A DNA stretch of 64,000 nt from Roseibium porphyridii (GTDB lineage Bacteria; Pseudomonadota; Alphaproteobacteria; Rhizobiales; Stappiaceae): assembly GCF_026191725.2 (NCBI RefSeq), contig NZ_CP120863.1, positions 4,444,001 through 4,508,000 on the forward strand. The letters run 5' to 3'. Every line of letters begins with the position of its first letter. The stretch's first letter is position 1. The notes beneath the pieces were generated by a model. It searched no databases. It was not told the DNA's origin and saw only the letters and a list, made by a program, of their open reading frames with translations. A program made the position numbers and the translations under genes. Below, piece after piece: positions 18,966-27,894 of this stretch.

Positions 18966-19922
18966 ATGACTCTGGCTCGACTTCACACAAGCCTTGCTCT
19001 GGCCTGCTGCGCCTTGCTGATTGCCTGCAGTCCCGATGAGGGCAACATAGCGCTCGGAACTTTGGAGCGAGACCGTGTCGCGCTGACGGCCACCGCCAAC
19101 GAGGTTCTGGTTTCCCTGCCGGTTGCACAAGGGACCTTCGTTGAAAAAGGAACCGTCCTGGCACAGCTCGACCCGGGAGAGCAGCAAGCCATCGTCAACC
19201 AGGCACGTGCAGAGGTACAAAAGGCGCGCGCCAATCTGATCAAACTGGAAAACGGGGCGCGGGAAGAGGAAATCGCAAAGGCCCGTGCAAATGTTGCCGG
19301 AGCCAAGGCCGAGCTGGTCGATGCTGAAGCTTCATTCAAGCGCTTTCAGGATCTGACACAAAGAGGTACGACGAGCCAGGCGCAATTCGACAGTGCCAAG
19401 GCCACACGTGATGCGGCCAGCGCCAGCCTTCAAAGTGCCGAGCAACAGCTGAAAGAACTGGTAACCGGAACACGTCCAGAAGATCTCGATATTGCAAGAG
19501 CTGAACTTGAAGCAGCAATGGCGAGCCTTGCCACACAGGAAAAGATCCTGTCCGATCTGACCATCACGGCGAGCCGCGACGGTGTACTGGACAATCTTCC
19601 CTGGAATCTTGGTGAGCGCGTGACGGCCGGCAGTCCGGTTGCCGTCATGTTGGCTGGTGCAGCGCCCTTTGCCCGCGTTTATGTGCCAGAACCGCACCGG
19701 GTCAAGATCAACGAAGGCGACAAGCTGGAGATCAAGGTGGATGGCCTCGACGACCCGTTAGAAGGTCACGTTCGATGGATCAGTTCCGAACCCTCCTTCA
19801 CTCCCTACTACGCGCTCAATCAGTCGGAACGCGCACGGCTGATGTATGTAGCCGAAGTTCAACTTCCCGACAGCGCAAGCGATCTGCCCAATGGCGTGCC
19901 TGCGCAGGTCGTGCTGCCGTGA
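18966..19922 (+). CDS. HlyD/MFP-type periplasmic adaptor lipoprotein of an ABC exporter
   Basis: 318 residues from the ATG at 18966, with GGGAGGA upstream. The signal sequence ends in a lipobox (LLIAC), so the protein is probably lipid-anchored. A biotinyl-lipoyl-like segment (VSLPVAQGTFVEKGTVLAQLD) is followed by a long coiled coil (about residues 75-185, repeated KARAN/LEAAMA heptads) and a beta-barrel domain. This is the YbhG/YhiI-like adaptor type. Its stop overlaps the GTG of the ATPase gene; with the permease it forms a three-gene efflux system that would need an outer-membrane TolC partner. Confidence 0.88.
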   Translation: MTLARLHTSLALACCALLIACSPDEGNIALGTLERDRVALTATANEVLVSLPVAQGTFVEKGTVLAQLDPGEQQAIVNQARAEVQKARANLIKLENGAREEEIAKARANVAGAKAELVDAEASFKRFQDLTQRGTTSQAQFDSAKATRDAASASLQSAEQQLKELVTGTRPEDLDIARAELEAAMASLATQEKILSDLTITASRDGVLDNLPWNLGERVTAGSPVAVMLAGAAPFARVYVPEPHRVKINEGDKLEIKVDGLDDPLEGHVRWISSEPSFTPYYALNQSERARLMYVAEVQLPDSASDLPNGVPAQVVLP

Positions 19923-20857
19923 CGGCCGCAGACACCGATATTGTCGTCCACGCCGAGGGACTTGTTAAAAAATTCAAGGACTTCCGCGCGGTCGACGGGC
20001 TTGATCTGACCATAGAACGCGGCATGATTTATGGTTTTCTGGGGCCAAATGGCTGCGGCAAGACCACCGCCATGCGCATGTTGACCGGACTGCTCACACC
20101 GACTGAAGGAAGTGTCGAAGTCCTTGGTCTGTCGGTCCCCAAGGATGCGGAGGCGCTGAAATACAAAATTGGCTATATGACGCAGGCGTTTTCACTCTAT
20201 GGCGATCTGACGGTTCTGGAAAATCTCCGCTTCATGGCCACTATCTACGGATTGTCGGGTGCAAGGCGCAAACAGCGGATCAACGAGGTCATGGACCGCT
20301 ATGAGCTGAGCGACCTTCAGAACCGATTTGCCGGCCGGATGAGCGGTGGCCAGCGTCAACGTCTGGCCTTGGCGACAGCTGTCTTGCACGAGCCTCAATT
20401 GCTGTTTCTGGATGAACCGACCTCAGCAGTCGATCCTGAGTCTCGGCGGCATTTCTGGGAACAGCTCTTTGACCTGATTGAAGGTGGCACATCCATCGTC
20501 GTTACCACCCATTTCATGGATGAGGCGGAACGGTGCCACAAGATTGCCATCCTGGAAGCCGGTCAAAAGCGGGCTGACGGAGCCCCGAAGGATCTCATGG
20601 CCGAAATGGGCGCCAACGTGGTGGAAATCGAAGGTCCCAACCTGCGCGACATCCGGCGCCATCTTCTGGACACTGAGGGCATCGTGGCCGCAGCGCAGCT
20701 TGGCGCGCGCCTTCGGGTTCTTGTGGAAACAGGCATCGCTGACCCTGAAGCCTTTTTGAAAGCCAGACCTGAAACCGATGGCGCTACGCTGATTGAAAGG
20801 GTCCGTCCGAACCTGGAGGACGTCTTCGTCACCGCAACCGGAGAAGGCCGCCAATGA
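19919..20857 (+). CDS. ABC exporter ATP-binding protein
   Basis: 312 residues. The start is taken as GTG at 19919, overlapping the adaptor stop (GTGA), because the upstream extension lies inside the adaptor gene. Walker A is GPNGCGKTT, the signature MSGGQRQRLALA, Walker B LLFLDEPTSAVDPES, and the H-loop VVTTHF. The C-terminal segment is typical of drug/YbhF-like exporters (IERVRPNLEDVFVTATG). It powers the ABC-2 permease encoded by the next gene, whose ATG overlaps this stop. The substrate is unknown, perhaps amphiphilic drugs. Confidence 0.93.
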   Translation: MTAADTDIVVHAEGLVKKFKDFRAVDGLDLTIERGMIYGFLGPNGCGKTTAMRMLTGLLTPTEGSVEVLGLSVPKDAEALKYKIGYMTQAFSLYGDLTVLENLRFMATIYGLSGARRKQRINEVMDRYELSDLQNRFAGRMSGGQRQRLALATAVLHEPQLLFLDEPTSAVDPESRRHFWEQLFDLIEGGTSIVVTTHFMDEAERCHKIAILEAGQKRADGAPKDLMAEMGANVVEIEGPNLRDIRRHLLDTEGIVAAAQLGARLRVLVETGIADPEAFLKARPETDGATLIERVRPNLEDVFVTATGEGRQ

Positions 20858-21999
20858 GACCGCTTTCCCGCATTGCCGCGATCTTCTTCAAGGAACTCAA
20901 TCAGTTGCGGCGGGACAGGATGACCTTCGGCATGGTGATCATGATCCCGCTTATTCAATTGATTCTCTTCGGGTATGCCATCAACACGAATGTGCGAGAC
21001 ATCCCCGTTGCTGTCGTCGATCACAGCCAGACCGGGCTCAGCCGAGTGCTCATCCAGATCGTCGAGGCGACGACAGTTGTGGAAGTCACCGAGCGTCTGA
21101 ATTCGGTCGAAGAAGCAGAACAGGCAATCAAATCCGCACGTGTCCGAGCGGCCTTCATTCTGCCCGAAGACCTGTCGCAGCGTGTTGCAAGATCGCCTGC
21201 GGCAGGACTTGGCACGCCAGCCTCAACGGATGAGGAAACAAGTCGCCCGGTCGCCCAATGGATCGTCGACGGATCTGACACCATGATCGCAGGCGCCATC
21301 AAATCCCTGCGAAGCATGCCATTGTCCGAACTCAACCGGCAGCCTCCAAACCGCTCGACACCCACTTTCGAAGTGGCCCTTTTCTTCAATCCCGAACAAC
21401 GCACTGCCATTAACATTGTGCCTGGCCTTGTCGGGATCATCCTGACCATGACGATGATCATGTTCACCTCGTCAGCCATCGTACGCGAGCGCGAACGCGG
21501 CAACATGGAGATGCTGATCAACACGCCGGTCCGGCCAATGGAACTGATGATCGGGAAAATCATTCCCTACATCTTCATTGGCCTCTTGCAGACGGTGATC
21601 ATTCTCGGCCTCGGGCACCTTCTGTTCAACGTACCGTTTGGTGACAGAACGCTGGATCTTTTCGTCGGCACATTGCTGTTTATCGGTGCCAGCCTTTCTC
21701 TCGGACTGGTGATGTCGACCATCGCCCAGAGCCAGCTCCAGGCAACACAGATGACCGTATTCGTGCTGCTGCCGTCGATCCTGCTGTCCGGCTTCATGTT
21801 TCCCTATGAAGGCATGCCGCTGGTCGCGCAATATATCGCTGAGGTGTTTCCTGCGACCCATTTCATGCGCATGATCAGAGGCTTCGTGCTTCGAGACGCA
21901 AGTCTGTTGGACCTGCACCGCGATGTGATCTGGATGTGCGGTTTCTTCGTGCTTGGTATGTTCGTTGCAGCCTTGCGTTTCAAGAAGCGGCTGGACTGA
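20854..21999 (+). CDS. ABC-2 type permease (YhhJ/YbhR-like)
   Basis: 381 residues; its ATG overlaps the ATPase stop (ATGA). Topology is one N-terminal membrane helix (MVIMIPLIQLILFGYAI), a large periplasmic domain (about residues 40-185, beginning NVRDIPVAVVDHS) and five C-terminal helices. The motif RERERGNMEMLINTPVRPME at the membrane-cytoplasm border is characteristic of ABC-2 permeases. A single permease gene implies a homodimer, unlike the YbhS/YbhR pair. It is convergent with the DMT gene, 11 bases away. Confidence 0.92.
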   Translation: MRPLSRIAAIFFKELNQLRRDRMTFGMVIMIPLIQLILFGYAINTNVRDIPVAVVDHSQTGLSRVLIQIVEATTVVEVTERLNSVEEAEQAIKSARVRAAFILPEDLSQRVARSPAAGLGTPASTDEETSRPVAQWIVDGSDTMIAGAIKSLRSMPLSELNRQPPNRSTPTFEVALFFNPEQRTAINIVPGLVGIILTMTMIMFTSSAIVRERERGNMEMLINTPVRPMELMIGKIIPYIFIGLLQTVIILGLGHLLFNVPFGDRTLDLFVGTLLFIGASLSLGLVMSTIAQSQLQATQMTVFVLLPSILLSGFMFPYEGMPLVAQYIAEVFPATHFMRMIRGFVLRDASLLDLHRDVIWMCGFFVLGMFVAALRFKKRLD

Positions 22000-22010
22000 C
22001 AGACAGCTTG

Positions 22011-22931
22011 CTATTTCGGCTGCGGGCCGGTGTCGAAACGAGGGTTGGCCGTCTTCAGAACCGGTGTCTTATCGGAAACATTTTCTCGGCTTTCTCGCCA
22101 GACAACGAATATTCCCGACAGAATGATGATCGATGAGCCGATGCCGACATACATGTCAGGCGTTTCGGCAAAAAACAGCATACCGAACATGGTTGCCCAC
22201 AGGATCTGACTGTATTGCAACGGAGCAACGACGGCTGCCGGGGCGGCCTTATAGGCTGAGATCATGAAGAACTGCGCGATGACCGACAAAAATCCCACGG
22301 CGGCCATCATGGCCAGGTCCGGAAGCTGGACCGGCACATAGACGACGGGAAGTGTCATGGACATTGCCGTCATTGCCAGGATCATCGGATAAAGGATCAG
22401 CACAGCGGGACGTTCGCGGCCTCCGATCTTGCGAACCAGAACCGTTGAAAGGGAATTGGCAAAGGCAGCCGCCAACGCTGCTGCGTGACCCAAGGAAAGC
22501 TCGGTCACGCCCGGACGTAGCACGACAAGGACCCCAATCAGGCCGACAATCACAGCGGCCCAGCGCTGCGCCCTCACTGTTTCACCCAGCAATGGGACGG
22601 ATAACGCCGTTATCAGCAGCGGCATGGCAAACAAAAGCGCGTAGACTTCAGCCAGTGGCAGCGCCGTGAACGCATAGAAACCACAGGACATGGCGATAAT
22701 TGCAAGCCCTGCGCGGGTTGCAACAAGCAGAGGATGCCGCGGACGGAAATTATCGACCGCCTTGTCCGCGAGCATCATCATCGACATCGGTACAAAAGCG
22801 AACAACACGGAAAAAAAGATAATCTGAAAGACCGGATAGTCCGCCCCCAGCGCCTTGATAAGCGCGTCGTGAGACGAAAACACACCGAATGCAAGCAGCG
22901 CCGCAAATAGGCCCTTGAGCGTTGCAGACAT
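22011..22931 (-). CDS. DMT-superfamily (EamA) transporter
   Basis: 306 residues with ten hydrophobic segments forming two EamA repeats (about residues 5-140 and 150-285). It starts at the ATG at 22931 behind GAAAGGGG. It belongs to the group of drug/metabolite exporters; many alphaproteobacterial members move amino acids or nucleotide metabolites, but the substrate here cannot be told. A CAGATATCTG palindrome sits 15 bases upstream of the start. Confidence 0.88.
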   Translation of the reverse strand: MSATLKGLFAALLAFGVFSSHDALIKALGADYPVFQIIFFSVLFAFVPMSMMMLADKAVDNFRPRHPLLVATRAGLAIIAMSCGFYAFTALPLAEVYALLFAMPLLITALSVPLLGETVRAQRWAAVIVGLIGVLVVLRPGVTELSLGHAAALAAAFANSLSTVLVRKIGGRERPAVLILYPMILAMTAMSMTLPVVYVPVQLPDLAMMAAVGFLSVIAQFFMISAYKAAPAAVVAPLQYSQILWATMFGMLFFAETPDMYVGIGSSIIILSGIFVVWRESRENVSDKTPVLKTANPRFDTGPQPK

Positions 22932-22945
22932 GGCAATGCCCCTTT

Positions 22946-23068
22946 CAGATATCTGACTTCAGCCTGCAATCCAGCAGGCGTCACGATTTAGAGAAAGTCG
23001 GCGCTGTGCGGCTGAGCCAGTTTTGCGCCAGAGGCCCTCGGATAGCTGGCCCTCCAATCTGATATCAG
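22946..23068. promoter_or_regulatory. two GATATC-centred palindromes upstream of the EamA gene
   Basis: CAGATATCTG at 22946-22955 and CTGATATCAG at 23059-23068 are both perfect ten-base palindromes in the region before the EamA start. They may be operators; the two differ at the outer positions, so one shared protein is uncertain. Confidence 0.3.
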
Positions 23069-23146
23069 AAAGAGCCGAATTCCCAAAGGGCTGACCATTT
23101 GATTTGCCGAAAAGAAACTGCCGGATAGGGATCGCGGTCCAAGGCT

Positions 23147-23479
23147 TCAGACGAACACTCGGGCAAGTGCTGCCACGGCGAGCGCTGTCGCGGCCCGTTT
23201 CGGGCCCGCAAATTCAGCTGTGGTCTGACCCGGCACCGTCAAGTCAATCCTATTCAGATCAGAAGCATCAATATGGTCGAGATCCGCAGATTTTGCAGCT
23301 TCTTCTGCGGAAATGCGGATCTCGTCGAGCATGCGAACCAGACCCTGCCAAATATGGATGGGCGGCGCTTCGTCCGTGCTGCACCAGCGAACAATTTCAT
23401 TCTCAGATACATCAAGAGCCGCCGCCGCCTCAGACGGCGTCAGGCCAATGTAACTCACCATATCACTGAAATTACTCAT
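23147..23479 (-). CDS. small helix-turn-helix protein
   Basis: 110 residues from the ATG at 23479. The N-terminal 45 residues read as a Cro/YdaS-like HTH (TPSEAAAALDVSENEIVRW) followed by a helix that commonly closes such domains. The C-terminus is Ala-rich (AATALAVAALARVFV) and might be a membrane or dimerisation helix. It could be a DNA-binding regulator; the target is unknown. It is divergent from minCDE, with 373 bases between them. Confidence 0.6.
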   Translation of the reverse strand: MSNFSDMVSYIGLTPSEAAAALDVSENEIVRWCSTDEAPPIHIWQGLVRMLDEIRISAEEAAKSADLDHIDASDLNRIDLTVPGQTTAEFAGPKRAATALAVAALARVFV

Positions 23480-23852
23480 CTTTGTCCCCAAGACGCCATT
23501 GCGCCCCAACACCTACTGCATCATACTGCACTGCAATATGGCAAAAATCCAGCGTTAAGCGGGAAGTCAGTTAACTCCTGCTCCGGCAAAGGAATTTGGA
23601 CCAGCGTTACCGGTTCGATTCTGGCAATCGGACTCGGTACTTCTAGCAAGTCGCCAGTGACGGATTCCCAAGACAGACTCCGCCGAACAGCCAATTACCT
23701 GAAATATCAAACGAAAATTGATATCGGTGGAAAACGAACGCCCGTGTGAACCTTCCGTTCGGTTGATGATACCTTTGAAAAAGCAAATCAACCTGAACCA
23801 CCACGGGCTGGAATCCCCTCCCCGATCACTGAAGACGCTGCCGGACCTCTGA
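23480..23852. other. intergenic region upstream of minCDE
   Basis: The shared upstream region of the small HTH gene and minC. Overlapping short frames show no ribosome-binding site or family features. A hairpin-capable repeat, GGTTGAT-N19-ATCAACC, lies at 23761-23793, about 60 bases before minC, and could be part of the leader or an operator. Confidence 0.4.
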
Positions 23853-24689
23853 ATGAAATTCAAAGGAAAATCCTTCATTGCGATTGTGTTGTCGCCGGAG
23901 CCGCCCTTTGATGCCTGGTTCCAGGAAATCGACCGCATCATCGCCCGGTCTCCGGGCTTTTTCATCGATCGCCCCATCATTCTGGACGTTCGAGGCAGCA
24001 AAATCCCGATAGACGATCTGGAAGAGCTGCTGTCGGGATTGTCGGAACGCTCAGTCAGGGTCATGGGTATCGACGGTGTGGCTGGAACCCGGTTGAAACC
24101 AGGTATGCCTCCCAGCTTTTCCGGTGGCCGACTGGCATCGGATGTTGAAGTGCCCGAGCCTGTTTCGCCCAAGAACCCAGCGCCGAAGGGCAAAGAGCAG
24201 GAAAACGCTGCAATTGAACCGGCAGAAACGAAAACTGCACAAAATTCGACTTCGACAGCTCAAAGCAAAGAAGCTGCTTCTGCGAACGGTATCGATGCGA
24301 GCACAGCTGCACCAAAGGGTGCTGCCGACAAGGCGGCTGGCCCGGCGAGCATTCCCAGCGGATCTTCGATTGTTGTGACCGAGCCTGTGCGCTCCGGCCA
24401 AAGCATTCTGCATCCGGAAGGAGACGTCACCGTGATCGGATCAGTCAGTTCCGGCGCCGAAATCATCGCGGGCGGTTCCATTCACGTCTATGGAACATTG
24501 CGGGGACGCGCACTTGCAGGCGTCTCCGGCAAGGATTGCGCACGGATCTTCTGCTCGAAACTGGACGCGGAGCTGGTCTCCATCAACGGACTTTACAAAG
24601 TCGCAGACGATTTCGACGGAACTTTTCGCAACGCACCAGCTCAGATCCGCTTCGAAAACGAAACCCTGGTCTTTGAAGCACTGAACTAA
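23853..24689 (+). CDS. minC: septum-site determining protein MinC
   Basis: 278 residues. The N-terminal FtsZ-inhibiting domain (residues 1-85, MKFKGKSFIAIVL) is joined by a long Ala/Lys/Glu-rich linker (about 100-170, longer than in E. coli). The C-terminal beta-helix domain contains the conserved VRSGQ, GDVTVIGSVSSGAEI and GSIHVYGTLRGRALAG motifs that bind MinD and mediate dimerisation. It blocks FtsZ ring assembly at the poles. It is first in the minCDE operon. Confidence 0.96.
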   Translation: MKFKGKSFIAIVLSPEPPFDAWFQEIDRIIARSPGFFIDRPIILDVRGSKIPIDDLEELLSGLSERSVRVMGIDGVAGTRLKPGMPPSFSGGRLASDVEVPEPVSPKNPAPKGKEQENAAIEPAETKTAQNSTSTAQSKEAASANGIDASTAAPKGAADKAAGPASIPSGSSIVVTEPVRSGQSILHPEGDVTVIGSVSSGAEIIAGGSIHVYGTLRGRALAGVSGKDCARIFCSKLDAELVSINGLYKVADDFDGTFRNAPAQIRFENETLVFEALN

Positions 24690-24744
24690 CCATGGTGCCG
24701 CAGTCCAATCAGATGCGGCGCTGACAACAAACGGGACAAACACC

Positions 24745-25566
24745 ATGAGCAACGCCACTGTCGTTGTGGTCACGTCGGGCAAAGGCGGAGTGGGCAAAAC
24801 CACCACAACCGCTGCGATTGCCTCGGCGCTTGCCAAAGAGGGCTACCAGGTCTGCGCGGTGGATTTTGATGTCGGTCTGCGCAATCTGGACCTGATCATG
24901 GGTGCCGAACGCCGTGTCGTCTTCGATCTGGTCAATGTTGTGCGAGGCGAAGCCTCGATCAAGCAGGCCCTTGTTCGGGACAAGAAACTCAACAATCTCT
25001 ATCTGCTTCCTGCCTCGCAAACCCGAGACAAGGACGCGCTGACCGAAGAGGGCGTGGCCAGCGTCATCAGCGAATTGCGGATGTATTTTGATTGGGTGAT
25101 TTGCGACAGTCCGGCCGGCATTGAGCGCGGTGCAACCCTTGCCATGCGCCACGCCGACGAAGCAATTATTGTTTCCAATCCTGAAGTCTCGTCCGTGCGC
25201 GACTGTGACAGGATCATTGGCCTGCTTGATGCAAAGACCAAGATTGCCGAAGACGGCGGCCGGATGCCAAAGCACCTCATGATCACACGCTATGACACGG
25301 AACGTGCCAAGTCCGGCGATATGCTGGAGACAGACGATGTCGTCGACATCCTGTCGGTGCCTCTCATCGGCGTCGTGCCGGAGAGCAAGGACGTGCTCAA
25401 GGCTTCCAACGTCGGATTGCCGATCACCGTGTCGGACGAAACCTCACCGGCCTCCAAGGCCTATATGGAAGCGGTGCGCCGGCTGCTTGGTGAAAACATT
25501 CCGGTGACCATTCCTGAAGAGAAGAAAAGCTTCCTCGGCAAGCTCTTCAAAGGGAGGGCCGCATGA
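24745..25566 (+). CDS. minD: septum-site determining ATPase MinD
   Basis: 273 residues. The deviant Walker A is SGKGGVGKTTT, Walker A' is VDFDVGLRNLDL, and Walker B lies in DWVICDSPAGIE. The C-terminus (EEKKSFLGKLFKGRAA) is the amphipathic membrane-targeting helix. ATP-bound MinD dimers bind the membrane, recruit MinC and are released by MinE. The stop overlaps the minE start (ATGA). Confidence 0.98.
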   Translation: MSNATVVVVTSGKGGVGKTTTTAAIASALAKEGYQVCAVDFDVGLRNLDLIMGAERRVVFDLVNVVRGEASIKQALVRDKKLNNLYLLPASQTRDKDALTEEGVASVISELRMYFDWVICDSPAGIERGATLAMRHADEAIIVSNPEVSSVRDCDRIIGLLDAKTKIAEDGGRMPKHLMITRYDTERAKSGDMLETDDVVDILSVPLIGVVPESKDVLKASNVGLPITVSDETSPASKAYMEAVRRLLGENIPVTIPEEKKSFLGKLFKGRAA

Positions 25567-25823
25567 ACCTTCTAAGCCTCTTTGGCAAAAGAGGCGCTAG
25601 CGCCTCAGTGGCCAAAAACCGGCTGCAAATTCTCCTAGCGCATGAGCGGGCAGATGACGGTTCAGACGCGGCACTGATTTCCGGTCTTCGGGAAGATATT
25701 CTGGCCGTCGTCGCCAAACGAGTCGACATTGATCCGGATTCCGTCAAACTTGAAATGGACCGCTCCGGTGATGTGACAACACTCGGTATCGACATCGAGC
25801 TTCCGGCCGCGCGCGCCTCTTGA
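25563..25823 (+). CDS. minE: cell-division topological specificity factor MinE
   Basis: 86 residues, normal length. An N-terminal membrane/MinD-binding segment (NLLSLFGKRGASASVAKNRL) and the anti-MinCD helix (LQILLAHERAD) precede the topological-specificity domain (LREDILAVVAKRVDIDPDSV). It stimulates MinD ATPase, producing pole-to-pole oscillation. It is the last gene of the operon, followed by a strong terminator. Confidence 0.97.
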   Translation: MNLLSLFGKRGASASVAKNRLQILLAHERADDGSDAALISGLREDILAVVAKRVDIDPDSVKLEMDRSGDVTTLGIDIELPAARAS

Positions 25824-25846
25824 GATCATCTTCGTAACCTGAGATT

Positions 25847-25872
25847 GACCGGCCCTCTTGGCCGGTTTTTCT
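25847..25872 (+). terminator. rho-independent terminator of minCDE
   Basis: ACCGGCC, loop CTCTT, GGCCGGT, then TTTTCT; a perfect seven-base stem 25 bases after the minE stop. Confidence 0.9.
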
Positions 25873-26119
25873 GTTCCGCATGAAGCATGAACTCTCATAT
25901 TGAAGACGGCATATCCCGGCGGAAACCGGCTGATTATGTCCATCAGAGACTGTCCTTTGGTGTGTGCCCCTGGCTAACGCCTGTGACTAAAATCAGTTCA
26001 TTGATGCAAGCTGATTTGCTTTCTCCGTGGTCGTGGATTGAACGCGCCTACACCTCCTCCATCATTTGGGCATGTATCGTCCCCAACTGCCCGGCAGCCG
26101 CCCTCTTTGTTGCACTGCG

Positions 26120-26152
26120 GAACTGAAGGTGTATGTTTTGCACCTCAAGTTC
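26120..26152. promoter_or_regulatory. imperfect 33-base inverted repeat before the O-methyltransferase gene
   Basis: GAACTGAAGGTG and CACCTCAAGTTC (10 of 12 positions pair) flank a 9-base spacer, 23 bases before the ATG. It overlaps a possible promoter (TTGCAC, 16 bases, TATGTT). The remaining 250 bases back to the minE terminator hold no credible gene. It is a candidate operator or leader hairpin. Confidence 0.45.
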
Positions 26153-26174
26153 AAAACAGAGGAGTGAATACGGC

Positions 26175-27221
26175 ATGCTGGTCCAAGACACCGCGGCAAC
26201 GAGTGAAAACACTATCGAAAGCGCGGAGGACCTGTCATCGATCGCATTCGGCTTCATGGCATCCAAGTCTCTGTTTGCCGGACTGCATGTCGATATGTTT
26301 TCAGTTCTCGCTGACGGCCCCAAAACGGCCGAACAGTTGGCAGAAGCCACTGATATACCAGTCAATCGCATCGTCATTCTGACGACGGCCCTTGCCAGCG
26401 TTGGCTTGCTGGCAATCGGTGACGATAAAAAGATTTCAAATTCTCCTGCAGCGCAGAACTTTCTCTCCAAGCAGTCCCAATATGATTTTGGTGACTACCT
26501 TCGCCATCAGATCGACCAGCAGATGTATCCATTCCTGCTCCAGCTGAACGCCGTGATAAAAGGCGATTTGTCCGACGATGCCATTGCTTCCTATAGCCAC
26601 TGGATGACGGACGAAGAGCAGGCTTCCGTCTATTCTGAAAGCCAGCACGCGGGCTCACTCGGACCTGGCCGGACACTTGCACGGAAAGTCGATCTTGGTG
26701 ACGCGGAATCCCTCTTGGATGTTGGCGGCGGGACCGGCGCCATGACGATCAGTCTGTGCAATGAATACAAAAACTTGCACGCGACGATCATCGACTTTCC
26801 AAACGTGGCGGAAATTGGCTGGCGCTTCATTTCCGAGGCCGATCTGGTCGATCGCGTCCGGTATATTCCCGGCAATGCCATCGATGTTCAATGGCCCAGC
26901 AATCAGAACGCCATCCTGATGTCTTACCTCATGAGCGGTGTGCCGGGCGATGATGTGGAAGGGCTGCTAAAGAAGGCGTTCAATGCGCTGTCTCCAGGCG
27001 GCAAGCTGATGGTGCATGATTTCATGGTTGAAGAGGACCGGCGCGGACCGGCCCTTGCCGCTCTCTGGCAGTTGCAGCATATGGCATTTACTCCTGAGGC
27101 CCGCTCGCTGTCTGTCGGATGGCTGACAGACGCAGGCAAAAAGATGGGCTTTAAAGTCGATATCGTTGACAACCTCATTCCCGCGATGACCAAATTGGTT
27201 GTTTTTGTGAAGCCCTCCTGA
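26175..27221 (+). CDS. SAM-dependent O-methyltransferase (plant/CrtF-type)
   Basis: 348 residues from the ATG at 26175, with AGGAG upstream; the earlier in-frame ATG at 26133 lies within the inverted repeat. An N-terminal winged-helix dimerisation domain (about residues 20-100) is followed by a Rossmann methyltransferase domain. Motif I is LLDVGGGTGAMT, the acidic residue lies in IIDFPNV, and SPGGKLMVHDFMVEED is motif-VI-like. This is the architecture of acetylserotonin/hydroxyneurosporene O-methyltransferases (Pfam Methyltransf_2). No carotenoid genes are nearby. It is followed 12 bases later by a thioesterase gene, so the pair may modify an acyl or aromatic thioester product. Confidence 0.87.
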   Translation: MLVQDTAATSENTIESAEDLSSIAFGFMASKSLFAGLHVDMFSVLADGPKTAEQLAEATDIPVNRIVILTTALASVGLLAIGDDKKISNSPAAQNFLSKQSQYDFGDYLRHQIDQQMYPFLLQLNAVIKGDLSDDAIASYSHWMTDEEQASVYSESQHAGSLGPGRTLARKVDLGDAESLLDVGGGTGAMTISLCNEYKNLHATIIDFPNVAEIGWRFISEADLVDRVRYIPGNAIDVQWPSNQNAILMSYLMSGVPGDDVEGLLKKAFNALSPGGKLMVHDFMVEEDRRGPALAALWQLQHMAFTPEARSLSVGWLTDAGKKMGFKVDIVDNLIPAMTKLVVFVKPS

Positions 27222-27233
27222 TCCAGAGACATC

Positions 27234-27686
27234 ATGGCGACGTTGCAACTGCACGAAGAACCGCTACAGACCAGCTGGCTGGATGCTTATGGCCACCTGA
27301 ACGAGGCCTATTATCTGGTCCCGTTCAGCAATGCGACCTGGAAGCTGCAAGACCACTTTGGGATTGGGAAAGACTATTTCGACAAGACCGGTTGTGCACT
27401 CTACACGCTGGAATCGCATTTACGATATGTCGGCGAAGTCCGTGCACCTGCAACTCTCAAAATAGAGACCGCCATATTGGGGGTGGACGCAAAGCGATTG
27501 CACGTTGGTCACACCATGCTGTGCGACAGCCGTGAATGCGCCACTTTCGAATGCATGCTTCTGCATTATGACACAAAGGCGGAAAGGTCTGCCCCTTTCC
27601 CGGATGCGCCCAGAAATGCCCTGCAGGGTTCAATTCTGATGCCAACGCCTGATTGGGTGGGTCAGGCCCTTCGAAGATTGGTCTGA
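27234..27686 (+). CDS. hotdog-fold acyl-CoA thioesterase
   Basis: 150 residues. The N-terminal motif SWLDAYGHLNEAYYL is the hotdog-family signature (W-D-x-x-G-H-x-N-xx-Y) seen in 4-hydroxybenzoyl-CoA-type and betainyl-CoA thioesterases. A central beta sheet region follows (LYTLESHLRYVGEV). It should hydrolyse a CoA thioester. It is co-transcribed with the O-methyltransferase gene; the substrate is undefined. The absence of a carnitine dehydrogenase gene argues against a strict betainyl-CoA role. Confidence 0.8.
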   Translation: MATLQLHEEPLQTSWLDAYGHLNEAYYLVPFSNATWKLQDHFGIGKDYFDKTGCALYTLESHLRYVGEVRAPATLKIETAILGVDAKRLHVGHTMLCDSRECATFECMLLHYDTKAERSAPFPDAPRNALQGSILMPTPDWVGQALRRLV

Positions 27687-27894
27687 AGCTCGCCGGCCAA
27701 ACGCTCTCTTTCAAGAAGCACAAGATCCTCAGGCACTGGTGCAGTTCACGAGTGAACGTGATCCGCCGAACACGCCGGCCTCTTGAAAGTTTCCGCATTC
27801 AATATCGGGAGATCCAGCCACGCGCCAAGAAGGTATCCGGATAGAAGGTTCCGTACCTAGTTGCCTGCCGCACGCGCTTGCACGAACCACAGCG

